From positions 30,511,001 to 30,575,000 of the forward strand of contig CP142461.1 of assembly GCA_038049695.1 (NCBI GenBank): a stretch of 64,000 nt of DNA, given 5' to 3'. A program made the translations under genes and the position numbers. Every line of letters starts with the position of its first letter. The first letter of the stretch is position 1. Under the pieces are notes generated by a model, which saw only the letters and a program-made list of their open reading frames with translations, was not told the DNA's origin and searched no databases. The stretch is from Cinnamomum chago. Taxonomy: Eukaryota; Streptophyta; Magnoliopsida; Laurales; Lauraceae. Shown in pieces: positions 10,060 through 22,281 of the stretch.

Positions 10060-11905
10060 ACCCACCTGATGGTATTTTGATTGGTTTGGATCTTTCATAA
10101 GTAAGCCTCATCAAGGAAAATAAGTTTCAAAAGGTTGTAGGTTTTAGATTTTGACGGAATTTAAGGGCTTTTCTTTTGGTTTGTTAAGTGACTTACTTTC
10201 CTTCACATAATAAGCGGGCAATGTGGCCCCTCCACTGCACACCTTTTTTTATGGTGTTTTGGTGCACCCCCCACAGCAGGTCCACCTAATCACCCATCGA
10301 AATGGATAACTATTGCGCGTGTGTTCATCAATTGCGCTGTTTGTGACCGATTATTATCATTGCAACTAATAAAATAAATTGTAGCTTAATAAACAAGTGA
10401 TAGATAATATAAAAGAGAAGTTGAGTTCTAATTTCTTAAACAAAAAAGTTTCAAACTTACATTTTCCTATACCACCTAGTCCCTCTTGATGATGACCCTG
10501 TCACTGTAATTTAGGGAAAAAATAGATAATCATAATTTATTCCAAAAATAATGAAATGATTACAGTTAGAAGGTTGATCAAAGCAAACAGTAAAACTTTT
10601 TGTGAACAAAAAAGGGAAGAGAAAGAGGCGGCAGATCTAGTGATTTTTGTAAAACATGAAATGAAAGAGAAAAATAGAGAGAAAGAGAGAAGAAGAGAGC
10701 AATAGAACTGAACAGGGGAAGCAAACAAAAAGAAGAGAGATCAGCAGAGGAAAGAGAGATGATTTTAGAGTGGATGGAAAAGAGAGAATCATGTATTTGG
10801 ATCTTACCGGGGATCTTAATGGGAAAAGCTCTTTTCTTCCACTTGTGAGGGAGAGAGAGAGAGGTGCTATACCTAATGGTTCCTCCACCATTGTGCTGAT
10901 ATTCTCTTATCCCCTTTCCTCCCCTTCCCTCTTTTTCCTTATGCCTCTACTCCTCTCTTTCCACAGATTTAAATAGAGTAGACTGCCGGCTGTCTTACCC
11001 TTTTTAGGGAGAACTTCAAATTTGTCCCTATTCAACAAAAATGAAAAAAAAAAAAAAAGAACCCTATCATTTTTTTTTCACTTTAAAATTTTAAACTATG
11101 ATTACAAGTGGAAGATAAAATATTTTTTATATGATGAGGAGGGGTTAGATTTTTTAAAGATCAAAAGATAACAGAGCAACTAATTTCACAAGAGATATTT
11201 TTCTGCTTTTTTTTTACCAAAAAACTCACATATAAAAGTAAAATATGTTAAGAACTTTGTACATTCAGTTTGATTTGTAGTTTATTTTATGAAGAATGAT
11301 AAATCTGAACCACAAGATTCACTTTTGATTTGCAATTTATTTTAAGAATGATGAATCTTAACCATAAGATTCACTTTTGATTTGTAGTCTATATTAAGAA
11401 TGATAAATCTGAACCACAAGATTCACTTTTAATTTGTAATCTGTTTTAAGAATGATGAATCTTAACCATAGGATTCACTTTTGATTTGTAGTTCAAAAAA
11501 TAGAATGATGAATTTGAAACATAAGATTCAGTTTTGATTTGTAGTTTATTTTAAGAATGGGATGAAACTGATCCATAAGATTCCGTATTGATTTGTAGTT
11601 TATTTTAAGAATGGGATGAAACTGATCCATAAGATTCCGTATTGATTTGTAGTTTATTTTAAGGATGATAAATCTGAACTGAAAGATTCACTCAACTTAT
11701 TTTAAGAATGAACGAAAATATATATGAACCACAAGATAATTTCTATTTCCCTGATACATTTGTCATTTTTTCCAATTTTATTTATTTGAAAGATACTTTA
11801 GCTTTCTTCAATTTAAACCTATTTTTCATTTCCTTTCTTCATTTAAATAGATTTGTCTTTCCCCAAAAATTAGCGGCAATCCATTTACTTCTCATGCAGA
11901 AACTC
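10060..11905 (+). repeat. Segmental duplication, unit 2 left part
   Basis: 10060-10320 matches 25955-26230 (GGTTGTAGGTTTTAGATTTT; TGGTGTTTTGGTGCACC). 10330-11070 matches 600-1500 and 26445-27290. 11090-11905 matches 2365-2995. The 838-bp element of unit 1 is missing here: the site reads through from CACTTTAAAATTTTAAAC near 11080. No gene was recognised. Confidence 0.8.
11270..11715. repeat. Expanded minisatellite, about 55-bp unit
   Basis: Eight or nine tandem units related to 2530-2815. Two adjacent units near 11540-11655 are essentially identical (each with GAATGGGATGAAACTGATCC), which indicates recent expansion. Confidence 0.8.
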
Positions 11906-12050
11906 TTTTGACACCCTTTTAAGTAACTCTGCTACATTTGGATGAATGCATTTTCATGAAAATATTTTTCCCCTACTACATGTAGAGGTGTGCTTTTTTT
12001 ATATAGACACACACGGGCTCGCACATATATATATATTTATATATATGAGT

Positions 12051-12273
12051 AGGGCTCTCCTAAGCTACAACTTAACTTATCCTATGCTAGAATAGTGCTG
12101 GTCCCACAAATCAAAGTTGATTATATCTATTTTTTGCATAATGGAATTGAAAAATCCAACTTTGATTGGATTTATCTTGATTTTGGAGACAATCATCATG
12201 CAAAAAAAAAAACAACGATAATCGACTTTGATTTGTGAGACTAGCACTATTTCAGCTTAGGAGAGCTGGTCCA
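12051..12273. mobile_element. Fold-back MITE, most complete copy
   Basis: The left terminus AGGGCTCTCCTAAGCTACAA and the reverse complement of the right terminus GGACCAGCTCTCCTAAGCTG share the core CTCTCCTAAGCT. The arms then pair through TAGTGCTGGTCCCACAAATC. The centre carries TGCATAATGG and a poly(A) run. TA-rich flanks lie on both sides. It is homologous to 9771-9999. Confidence 0.75.
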
Positions 12274-12412
12274 ATAAATATATAGATATATATAATATTT
12301 TTTAATCAATCGTTGATCTCGCATTTTTTAACTAAAGGGGCATAAGGTCAATCTTATGGTAGGACCAATTCCTATGTAGGTAAAATTTGAAGATATCCCA
12401 TTCATTGAGAGT

Positions 12413-12620
12413 AGGGTTGTCTATCGTGTCGTGTTAACGAATTCGGGTTACGGATTAACGAATTCGTGTTAAAACCACGTCAACCCATACACGACCCGTT
12501 AACTTAACGGGTCAAAAAATCCAACCCAAATACGACCCGTTAAATTAACTGGTTACACGACCCAACTCGTTAACTCGTTAAGTAATTAAGTCATTTCGGA
12601 AATTCATAATAAATCTATTC
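12413..12620. repeat. AACGGGTC-rich dispersed repeat
   Basis: Short motifs GTTAACGAATTC, ACCCGTTAA and CACGACCC are reiterated in both orientations. This composition is typical of a widespread non-autonomous plant DNA transposon class (often called hAT-like). I cannot define its ends here. Confidence 0.45.
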
Positions 12621-12744
12621 GATTATTATATGCAATCAATGGTGAGCATGGATTGGGTTGAAATGATATTTTCCTTAATGAAGAAAGTAAGTAAGACAAT
12701 GATTTTTAATAGGTTAGAAGTTATTTTATTTCATTTTTAAGAAA

Positions 12745-13119
12745 GGAAAATATTCAAGTGATAACTAGTTCTCAAATATTATATGAGGACTTTTTGGCTG
12801 GGCCCAACTAGCAACCCATTCAAACCTAGCAACCAATAGGGAACCCCTTGATAGTCACTTATCCCAAGAATTGGCACACATCCGAATGGACTGAACCGTT
12901 GGATCGAGGGTTGAATATATTTTTTTTAATATGAAGCCATTAAACTTGTGGGCCACGGATGAAGGGGATAGTAGCATGGGTTTGGATTTGGGGTCAAACT
13001 TGATATTTGGGTTGGTCTCACATAGATCTTTTCATCCCCCCGGTCCCATCCCCAAATTGGGACCCATAAAAAAGTTCACATATAATATGTGAGAACTAGT
13101 TCTCACCTGAATATTTCCG
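12745..13119 (+). mobile_element. Mutator-type MITE, copy 2, 9-bp TSD
   Basis: The left end GGAAAATATTCAAGTGATAA and reverse-complemented right end CGGAAATATTCAGGTGAGAA are inverted repeats. They are flanked by identical TTTAAGAAA at 12736-12744 and 13120-13128, a 9-bp target duplication as made by Mutator-like transposases. The interior matches 3608-3985 in reverse. It is non-coding and about 375 bp long. Confidence 0.85.
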
Positions 13120-13129
13120 TTTAAGAAAT

Positions 13130-13972
13130 TCAATTAGAATTTTCTAAATATTTTTTTAAAACTAAATATTTTAGATGTGGTTAGTTGTGGGTGAAAATTG
13201 AATTGAAATGATGTGGGCTCATTTTGCTAGTCGTATATTCATATCATTGCACTTGATCAATTCTGATGACAAAAGAAGTTTAGTATGAAGATAATAATTT
13301 GTGGATCCCATCATTATCTAACATTATAAATGATATTAAAGACAACACCTACTTAAAAAAGTACCTCAATTTTTATTTTATTTTATTTTTTGTAGGAAAA
13401 AAGTACCTCAATTTGAGACTCAAAGACCACTTGGATGAATACGACCGTCTTGTTTAGCTTCAAACTCAGATTTGCATGTTGCAAATAGTGGCCTTGGACA
13501 TGGGTCCAGCTCGATTGAGTCTAGACTTGAATATGGATTCAAGTTACCTATCTCGGCTGGTTGGGCCTAGACTGTTGAACCGTGTAGACCCACACGTTTT
13601 ATTGCCCACTAAGCATCAACGTTCATCTCACACAGTCAACCAAATCCCTTGATTTCCTCACACGATTTGCATAATTGGAGGGCCACTTTCCCGGCTTTGA
13701 TGGGTAAATCTGTTCTCTAAGTGTATATGTATAGATGATGAGATCCATGAAATACATACAAAAACACATATAGAAGAGAGATCTGGAGAAGAACCTCTAC
13801 CGGCGATCCAGCCTCACGGCATTCATCTCTGAGCCGGCGCACACAAGTTCCTTCCTAAAGCCCTTTCGTGCCTAACAGAGACTAGTTCTGCTTTTGGCCT
13901 GGTAGTTAAAAAGTATTAAATAGGCCTGAAGCATCTATGGCATATCCCCAAAATTAGTTACATGTACTAAAC
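13130..13972 (+). repeat. Segmental duplication, unit 2 right part, first half
   Basis: It is homologous to 6430-6790 (GATGTGGGCTCATTTTGCTA; TTGAATATGGATTCAAGT). The copia element then interrupts it, and the homology resumes at 23896. 13565-13870 contains extra sequence not seen in unit 1. Confidence 0.7.
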
Positions 13973-13977
13973 ATTGG

Positions 13978-15563
13978 TGTTAGAGTTTTTATTTTGTTGC
14001 AATTTGATAGGATGCATTCATTTTCATAACTTGACCTCTCATTCTTTCATGTTCTTATTCTTAGGATCTTCATGCATATTTCTCATTCATAATCTTTGTT
14101 TTTATCGTATGTTGTGCATGGTTTTCAAATTCTTTATGTCTCTTAAGTTTATGAAGTTTTGAGTTCAGATTTTCAAGCCTCTAAGTGTTTAGTCTTTAAG
14201 TTCAAAAATCATTCAAGCTTTCCAAAGTTTTCTTCTTTAAATCCATATTTTGATTTCGAGGTTCATGTCTTTAGAAAATCAGTTTTCATCCTTTTTCAGT
14301 CATGAGTCCAAGCTTGAGAAATGTGCCTCAAAGTCCCCTGGAAAGATGCCCTCTTAGTTGCAAGTTTATAAAAAATTCAGAATTTCTGGGCAGTCTTCAG
14401 GTCGACCGGGCACACTGCAGGTCGACCGGGATTTTGAGCTGTTAGCTTCTCCAACGGGCATTTTTATAGCCGTTGTGTACCCGGTCGACCCGGCCCTGTA
14501 CCAGGTCGACCGGGCACTAGCCGTTGAGAACTTTTTCTTTATAAAAAGTAGCTTTTTGTTTGGAGAAAGTTGTTGAACTTTCAAGGACTTTTGAGGCCAA
14601 GGACTTACAACTTTTCTAGAGCATTATTGAAGGGATTATGAAGCCATTCCATTGATTCAACCTTTGATCTTCTAATGGGTGTGCTTTCTTTATCCTAAGT
14701 CTTTTAAAATCATGCTTTGTCTCTTTATCCTTGTTCTTCTTAAATGCATGATTAAATAGATGCTTATCTTTTAAAATGTTGTCTTTCATAACATGCTTTG
14801 AACTTTGAAATATATTAGCCTTATGAAATCAACATATGATTTATCATTCATATGAGTTATGAATCTTTGTTTTCAAATCTAACTTGTTAATCTCAAGATT
14901 ATATTTTTTGCTATTCAAGTTTGATCTTTTTGGAAAACCATGTGTTTGTCAAACAACTCTTTCTCATACATATGATTATCATCTTTGCATCATTCAAAGT
15001 TTCATCCTTTTAAAAAGAGAAAGAGTGATTTCTAGTATATGCATTATTCATAGACTTTGTCATTCATATGCATGTTTTTAGAAGTTGAGTTTTCATTTTC
15101 TATTTAGCCTTTTTAGAGGCAATCATTTGCACTTACATTGTTCTCTTAATCCATGTATTCATAGGCATTTTTCCTAAGAGAAAATCTTCTTGTTGTAAAG
15201 GTTGGTGCTTAGCCTTGAAAAGCATGAATAGTGTCGTAAAGGTTTATGCTTAGCCTTTGAAAAGCATAGTGATGTATTTGTAAGGTTGAAGTTGAACCTA
15301 AACCTTATTTTGAGTTAGTGAAAATCCGGTAGGGACACCGGGAGTGGATGTAGGCATGTTGGCCGAACCACTATAAATGCTTGTGTTATGGAAATTGTCT
15401 TTTTGCTTACTTTTCATGGATGTTGCTCTCTTGTTTGATTTTACTATTCTTCCTGAAAGCATAAGAGACTTAAAAGCAAAGAGAATTAAAATTGGTCTAG
15501 TTATTTGAGCTCACCCTATTCACCCCCCCCCCCCCCCCTCTTGGATTCGATCTTGGACTTTTA
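13978..15563 (+). repeat. 5' LTR of copia element
   Basis: 1586 bp, starting TGTTAGAG. It has GGTCGACCGGG palindromes at 14399-14517, then a TATA box at 14540 and a poly(C) tract near 15526-15538. It ends at 15563 just before the primer site. It lacks about 54 bp of palindromic sequence present in the 3' LTR and keeps about 20 bp (near 15281) that the 3' LTR has lost. Confidence 0.9.
14540..14548 (+). promoter_or_regulatory. LTR TATA box
   Basis: TATAAAAAG lies about 25 bp downstream of the last GGTCGACCGG palindrome. The matching site in the 3' LTR is near 22888. Confidence 0.6.
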
Positions 15564-15565
15564 AT

Positions 15566-15577
15566 TGGTATCAGAGC
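15566..15577 (+). other. Primer binding site, tRNA-iMet type
   Basis: TGGTATCAGAGC, the standard plant copia primer site complementary to the initiator tRNA-Met 3' end, begins two bases after the 5' LTR. Confidence 0.9.
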
Positions 15578-15650
15578 TTAGGTGCTCTTGTTTAGGTCTA
15601 ACAACCTAGAGTTAGAATCCTTAGAGTGAGTTTTTGCTTTTGTGGTCACA

Positions 15651-17445
15651 ATGCAAGCCCAATTAAGAGAAGGTCATGCCACTAATAGACCACCCTTGTT
15701 TAATGGTTCTCATTACCGGTATTGGAAGATTAGGATGCAAGTCTTTCTAGAGTCTCAAAGTCTAGATGTTTGGAATATCATTGAAGAAGGGTATCATGAC
15801 CCCACTATCACTGAACAAGATTCAGAAGGACATGTTATATCTATCAAGCCTAAGCCTAAGAAAGACTGGACTCAAGGAGAGAAAGATAGGACAAATCTAA
15901 ATGCTAAAGCTAAAAATGCCTTGTATTGTGCCTTGTCTCAAGAAGAGTTCAACAGGGTAGTTAATTGTAATAATGTTAAGGAAGTTTGAGATACCTTAGA
16001 GACCACTCATGAAGGGACTAATCAAGTCAATGTAGCTAAAATCCAAATGTGGACAACAAAGTATGAAGAACTCAAAATGCAAGAGGAAGAAACCTTTGAC
16101 GAGTTCTATACAAAATTCATGGAGATTGTTAATTCCCTCATAGGTCTAGGAGAAAAGATGGATGAATCCAAAGCTGTTAGAAAAATCTTAAGATCTCTCC
16201 CCAAAAGGTTCAAACCCAAGATTGTAGCTATAACTGAAAGTAAAGATGTTGACAAGATCAAAATTGAAGAACTTAGAGGAAATCTTCTCACTTATGAATT
16301 AGATTTTGAAGTCCCTAGCAAGAAGAAAGGTGTAGCTCTTAGCTCCCAACATAAAGAAAATGATAATGAGAGTGAGAGTGATGATGAAAACACAATCTTG
16401 CTTGCTAAGAAGTTTAAAAATTTCCTTAAAAACAAAAAGAACTATAAAAATTCTGAGGATTCTAGAAATGAAAATTTTCAAAGGAACTCAAGGGGATCTT
16501 TTACCAAGAAGGATGTGCAATGTTACAACTGTAAAGGATTTGGTCACATCGCTCTAAATTGTCCATCCCCTAAAGAATCTGAAAAGAAAGATAAGAAAGG
16601 AAAGAAAGTTTTGAACATAACTTGGGATGATGATGAAGATGAAAGTAGTGACAGTAATGAACTTCAAATGATGAAGATAATGATAACTCCACTTCTTGGC
16701 TTCTATTTACTCCCATTGAAGAAAACAATGATCATAATGTTTTAATAGAAGAAGTAAATGATGAGAATAGTGAAAATGATATTCATCAAGCCTATGAGGA
16801 ACTATATGAACTATGTGAAGTCATAACCAAGAAGAATAAAAGTTTAAAAATTGAATCTAAAACGCTTGTGAATAATCTAAATGTTTTAAAAGATCAATTA
16901 ATCTTGAAAGACAATGAGATAAGAAATGTTCAATCTAAGTTGACTACCTCTAATGACAATCTAGCTAAAGCTGAAAAAGAAATTCATAAATTACAATGTC
17001 TGCTAAAATCTAGTCAACAAGAATCAGAATCTCTACAAATGAAACTTAAAAAGGGAAAACATGTTGTTGATAAACTTACCTTGGGAAATGATAAATTCTA
17101 TCAAATGTTAGGTATGAATAAAATATTTGGTAACAAGAATGGTATAGGTTTTGAATGCTCCTCTAGTAGCAAGAAGAATAACTTTCAACATATTACTAGG
17201 ACTCATCTCAAACCTATAGATAAAATCTTCTTTTCCTCTAGATAGACTTGTCACTTTTGCAATCAAATAGGTCATCTAGTTCCAAATTGTCCCTTTAAGT
17301 TTAGGCTGTCTCAAAATCATCTTTCTAGAGCTCCTTTTAAGTTTGTTCCCAAGACTACTACCTCTACCTTCATTAAGGCTGCTTGGATTGAAAAAGAGAA
17401 AAGTGTCAAGAACTTTTTAGTTCAAACCGCTCTTAAAGTTAAGGA
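15651..17445 (+). pseudogene. copia gag (degenerate)
   Basis: The nucleocapsid/gag part of the polyprotein packages retrotransposon RNA. The first ATG is at 15651 (MQAQLREGHATNRPPLFNG); the longer frame from 15642 begins with GTG. Breaks: TGA at 15987-15989 where tryptophan is expected, a frameshift near 16665, and TAG at 17243-17245 again replacing tryptophan. A UBN2-like region (YEELKMQEEETFDEFYTKF) is followed by one zinc knuckle CYNCKGFGHIALNC near 16520 and, after a coiled-coil-like lysine/glutamate segment (16868-17100), a second knuckle CHFCNQIGHLVPNC near 17250. Two knuckles separated by a coiled coil fit the long gag of SIRE/Tork-type copia. Confidence 0.85.
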
Positions 17446-17446
17446 A

Positions 17447-19915
17447 AACTCTAGATGGTTTTTGGATAATAGTTGCTCCAAACATATGACTGAAGACCGT
17501 TCTAGATTTATCACGCTTGAGAACTATGATGGAGGAAATGTGTCATTTGGAGACAATCGGAAAGCTCAGATTATTGGAAAAGATTGTGTTGGCGGAGATC
17601 AAATGCCTACTTTAAAAGATGTTTTCCTTGTGGATGTCTTAAAGCATAATCTCTTGAGTATAAGTCAGTTATGTGATAAAGGAAACAAAGTTATTTTTTA
17701 TAGCAAATCTTGCAAAGTTCTAGATGAGAAATCCCACAAAGTTCTACTCACTGGATTACGTACTAAAGATAACATCTACACCATAGAAGAATGTTGTGAA
17801 AATGAATCCATGTGTTTAATGACAAAAGTTCAAGAAAATCAGTTGTGGCATCAAAGAATGGGTCATATAAATTACAAACTGATGAAGATATTATCCAAGA
17901 AAGAAATTGTTAGAGGAATACCCAAATTAGATGATTACAAATCTGAATTGTGCAAAGCTTGTCAAATGGGTAAACAAATCAAGAAAAGTTTTAAAGGTAA
18001 AAAAGATATATCCTCTTCTCGTCCTCTTGAACTCATTCATATGAACCTCATTGGACCTGCACCTGTACAGAGTATTGGTGGGAGAAAGTAATTCCTTGTT
18101 ATGATTGATGATTATTCTAGATTTGGATGGGTAGCCTTTCTTCATGCAAAATCTGATGTTGTAGATAATATTATAAGGATTTGCAAGAAAATTCAAGTTG
18201 AAAAGGATTGCAAAATTAAGAAGATAAGAAGTAATCATGGAGGCGAATTTGAAAATGAAAGATTTGCAGATTTCTGTGAAAGCCATGGGATCAGTCATCA
18301 ATTTTCTGCTCCAAAAACTCCCCAGCAAAATGGAGTAGCTGAAAGAAGAAATAGAGTTATTCAAGAAATGGTTAGAACCCTACTTAATGAGAAAAACCTC
18401 CCTCGCAACTTATGGGCTAAAGCTATCAATACTGCTTGTTATCTTATTAATCGTGTTTATTTGACTAAGAATACAAACAAAACCCCTTATGAGCTATATT
18501 TTGGAAGAAAACCAAATCTGGGATATCTAAAAGTGTTTGGTAGTAAGTGCTATATTTCAAGAGATAGAGAGCAGCTTGAAAAGTTCGATTCCAAATCTGA
18601 TGAAGGGATCTTCTTAGGGTATTCTGATAAAAGCAAGGCATATAGAGTGTTCAACCTCAGATCGATGACTGTTATGGAATCAGCTCATGTTGTCATTGAC
18701 GAGACTAATCAAATTAAGAAAGCTCTTCATGATGAAGAAGAGACCTTAGTTGAGCAGCCTATTCCATCTGAAATTGAAGAAGAAATCCCCTCAGTCCCTA
18801 CTATGCCCACAAAGTTATTAAAAGATCACAACTTGGATAATGTCATTGGAGACATCACAAAAGGAGTCATGACAAGAAGACAGATTCATAATCTGTGTGC
18901 TCACTATTCTTTTGTTTCACAAATTGAGCCCAAGAACTTCTCTGAAGCAGAAATCAAGTCTAAATGGATTGATGCCATGCAAGAAGAATTAAATCAGTTT
19001 AAAAAGAATGATGTGTGGGATCTTGTACCTATTCCTGAAGGCAAAAGTCAAATTGGCACCAAATGGATTTTCAAGAACAAGCTGGATGAATCAGGAAATG
19101 TGATAAGGAACAAAGCTAGACTTGTAGCCAAAGGGTATGCTCAAGTTGAAGGAATTGATTTTGAGGAAACCATTGCTCTTGTAGCTCGTTTGGAGTCTAT
19201 TCGAATTTTATTGCCCTATGCCAGTAGCATGAAGATTAAACTGTTTCAAATGGATGTGAAGAGTGCCTTTTTAAATGGTGAAATTGAGGAAGATGTGTAT
19301 GTTACTCAATCACAAGGCTTCGAGGATCCTCATCACCCGGAATATGTATTTAAGTTAAAGAAGGCTCTCTATGGATTGAAACAAGCCCCAAGAGCCTGGT
19401 ATGAAAAGCTTACAAGTCACTTACTTGAAAATGATTATGAGTGTGGAAATGTGGACAAGACTCTCTTCATTAAAAAAGTTGATAAAGATATTCTCATTGC
19501 TCAGATATATGTTGACGACATTGTTTTTGGATCCACATCTATTCAACTTGCTCAAGGATTTTCTAAATTAATGAGCTCCACTTTTGAAATGAGTCTGGTA
19601 GGACCCTTACAATTATTTCTAGGATTACAAGTTAGTCAGATTGATCATGGTATCTTTCTTAGTCAATCCAAGTTTGCTCTAGAAATAATGAAAAAGTTTG
19701 GCTTAGGAGAATCTAAGACTAGTTGCAATCCCATGGGCTCTACTACTAAAATCTCTAGTGATCTTCAGGGTAAGAAAGCTAACCAGAAACTTTATAGGAG
19801 CATGATAGGAAGCATTCTCTATCTCACTGTTAGCCGACCTGATATCTCTTTTAGTGTTGGAATATGTGCTAGGTATCAATCTGATCCTTGAGAGTCTCAC
19901 ATTAAAGCTGTTAAA
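17447..19915 (+). pseudogene. copia pol: protease, integrase, reverse transcriptase
   Basis: Protease: the motif reads WFLDNSCSKHMT, whereas copia proteases normally have D-S-G, so the active-site loop is altered. Integrase: zinc-binding WHQRMGHINYKLM and CKACQMGK near 17845-17970, then a catalytic core with [17 protein letters not shown] and [19 protein letters not shown] at 18089-18091 separates the two. Reverse transcriptase: [20 protein letters not shown] and the polymerase box [10 protein letters not shown] near 19508, then [23 protein letters not shown] at 19889-19891 replaces the expected arginine (CGA to TGA). Homology stops at 19915, where an antisense LTR fragment enters. The enzyme set is complete but cannot be translated as one protein. 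Confidence 0.9.
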
Positions 19916-21340
19916 TGAAAGTCCGGGGATCCGAACCCTAGAGGGGGGGTGAATAGGGTGAGCTTCGATTATGACCAATTTTAATCAATTTTAACTTCTT
20001 TAATTTAAACTAGTCACAAGTGATGATTATCAAACAAAATGCGGAAGCTTAATAAAAACAACCACCACAAAAGCAAGCACCATCACACAAGGATTTATAG
20101 TGGTTCGGCATCAATGCCTACATCCACTCCGGCTTGTGTTCCAACACCCCACCGGATTTCCACTATTTATGCTTTTCAATAGGCTAAGCAATAACCTTTA
20201 CAATATGCTTTTCAAGGCTAAGCAATAACCTCTTCAACCAAAAGGTTGGTTATCTCTCTAATTAGTGTCTATAGTAAACTTGATGGAGATACAATTTAGC
20301 TCATTACAATGCCTCTTAAATAGGCGGATATGAAAGTGTAAATCTATTTCACACATACACACACTATGGATGCAAAGATGAATGCACAAGTGTATGCATG
20401 ATGTCCTCAATCATTTTTAAAATGAAAGCTCATAAATGTATGCCTAAGGCTTTTGAAAGTTTTAGCTCATAAAGACATTTATGATTGAGGAAAAAATGCA
20501 AGTCACATGTTAAAAATAACTTGTAAAAGATAAACATTTGTATCCTAAACAAGTTGTGAAATTCTAAGTACAAAACATGTGATGCATTCGGATGTCAATC
20601 AAATCAACAATGTAGCTCAAAACATAAATATAGATTTGATTGAAAATAGGGGACAAATCACATGTACTTATAAAATCAACTTGAATATGATATACCTATC
20701 AAAGAAAAACAAGTTGTGAAACTTTAAAACAAAGTCACATATGATTTGTAAAGATGTTGAATCCAAAACATAAGATATATTTGAAAGTGATTTTCTTATG
20801 TTGAAAAACAACAACCATAGATTCAACCAAGTATATGAATCATATTACATATAATTTCAAAGATTTCTTAACATTAACATGATCTACTTAGATTTACCAA
20901 TTAAAGTACTACTTGGATTGAATCAAAGTGATGTATCCAAAACAATAGATCAATTCAAAACATAAACATGTTAAGGACACAACAAATCATAGTTTATCAT
21001 GTTAGAAAGGATTTACCAATAATTAGAGCAAAGCATGAAAACATATGATTAAGAAAAGTAAAGCTTACTTGTAATTTAACTTCATTAAGACAAGCTTTAG
21101 CTCTCCTAATGATCCCCTTCATCCCTTAGTTCATTCCCCTTTGATTTGCCTCAAAACCTCTCAAGGAAGGTCTAAAAATCCTCAACTTTTGGCAAAGGAA
21201 TGAACTAGTATTTATAGCCAAAACAGCCCAACGGCTAGTCCCCCGGTCGACCTGGCTCTTCCCCGGTCGACCTGGCCTTCACAACGGCTATAAATTGCCT
21301 TTTTGCAGGAGCCCCAACGGCTCTTTCCCGGTCGACCCGC
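19916..21340 (-). mobile_element. Truncated antisense copia LTR inserted in pol
   Basis: On the plus strand it starts TGAAAGTCCGGGGATCCGAA, the reverse complement of a copia LTR 3' end. It continues through a poly(G) tract near 19943 (counterpart of the host LTR poly(C)) and ends among CCGGTCGACC palindromes at about 21330. On the minus strand a TATA-like GGCTATAAATAC precedes this region. It is related to, but diverged from, the LTRs of the host element. The LTR 5' half is missing, as are a dozen or so host codons before the RNase H domain, which points to insertion followed by deletion. Confidence 0.8.
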
Positions 21341-21344
21341 ATGG

Positions 21345-21860
21345 GCTCATTATGGTATCTGGTATCCTCATGATTCAACTCTGCAATTAATTGGATATAG
21401 TGATGCAGATTGGGCAGGATCAATAGACGATAGGAAAAGCACTGGTGGCTGCTGCTATTTCATAGGGAACTGCTTAGTAGCCTGGCATAGCAAAAAACAA
21501 AATTTTGTATCCTTATCTACTGCTGAAGCTGAATATATTGTTGCAGGTAGCTGTTGTGCTCAACTGTTGTGGATGAAACAAAGTTTGTTAGATTATAATG
21601 TTCCACAACAATGCATGCCTATTATATGTGACAACTCTAGTGCCATTAGTATTTCTAAAAATCTTGTTCATCACTCTCGCACTAAGCACATTGACATTCG
21701 CTATCATTTCTTGCGTGATCATGCTGACCAAGGCAGTATTGAGTTAATTTTTGTTCCTACAGATACCCAATTGGCTGACTTATTTACTAAATCCCTTGGA
21801 AATGATCGGTTCATAAAATTGAGACATCAATTGGGCATTGGCCTTTGCCCTGAATTCTAA
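21345..21860 (+). pseudogene. copia RNase H domain, separated from RT
   Basis: It reads YGIWYPHDSTLQLIGYSDAD onward with the RNase H signatures YSDADWAG, STGGCCYFIG, STAEAEYI and the C-terminal DNSSAISISKN and RTKHIDIRYHFLRDH motifs, ending at 21860 with LGIGLCPEF. This is the C-terminus of the pol frame interrupted at 19915. The catalytic acidic residues in SDAD and AEAEYI are present. Its start is defined by the end of the inserted LTR fragment, not by a start codon. Confidence 0.9.
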
Positions 21861-22269
21861 ATTTTTGTTGGCTAATCACCTGTTACCATATTTTATTTTT
21901 ATCATATATCTTATAAACAGGTGCTACTAACAAGGCTGTATGTTTTCTCATTGATGGGCAGGCTCCTTTGCAATTAGATGTCAAAGGGGGAGAGAAATAT
22001 CAAGTGTTCCTCAAGGTTTTCACCAATTGAGGGGGAGAAGATTCAAGGGTTGCTAATGTTGAGGGGGAGTAGCTTTGCCTAGAGTGTTATTTGTGTAGCT
22101 TCTAAGTTTGTCGTCTAAGGTCGTCGCTCTCGCAAGGAAAATCCAAAGCTCCAAAATATCCAAATGCTCCCGAATATCCAAACCTCCTTAAATATCCAAA
22201 GAAGTTGTTGTTCAATATTCAAAGGAAATTGAGAGAGAGTTCAAGCTTCTAAAGTTGACATCAAATTGC

Positions 22270-22281
22270 AAAGGGGGAGAT
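22270..22281 (+). other. Polypurine tract
   Basis: AAAGGGGGAGAT lies immediately before the 3' LTR start TGTTAGAG and is the plus-strand priming site. Confidence 0.85.
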
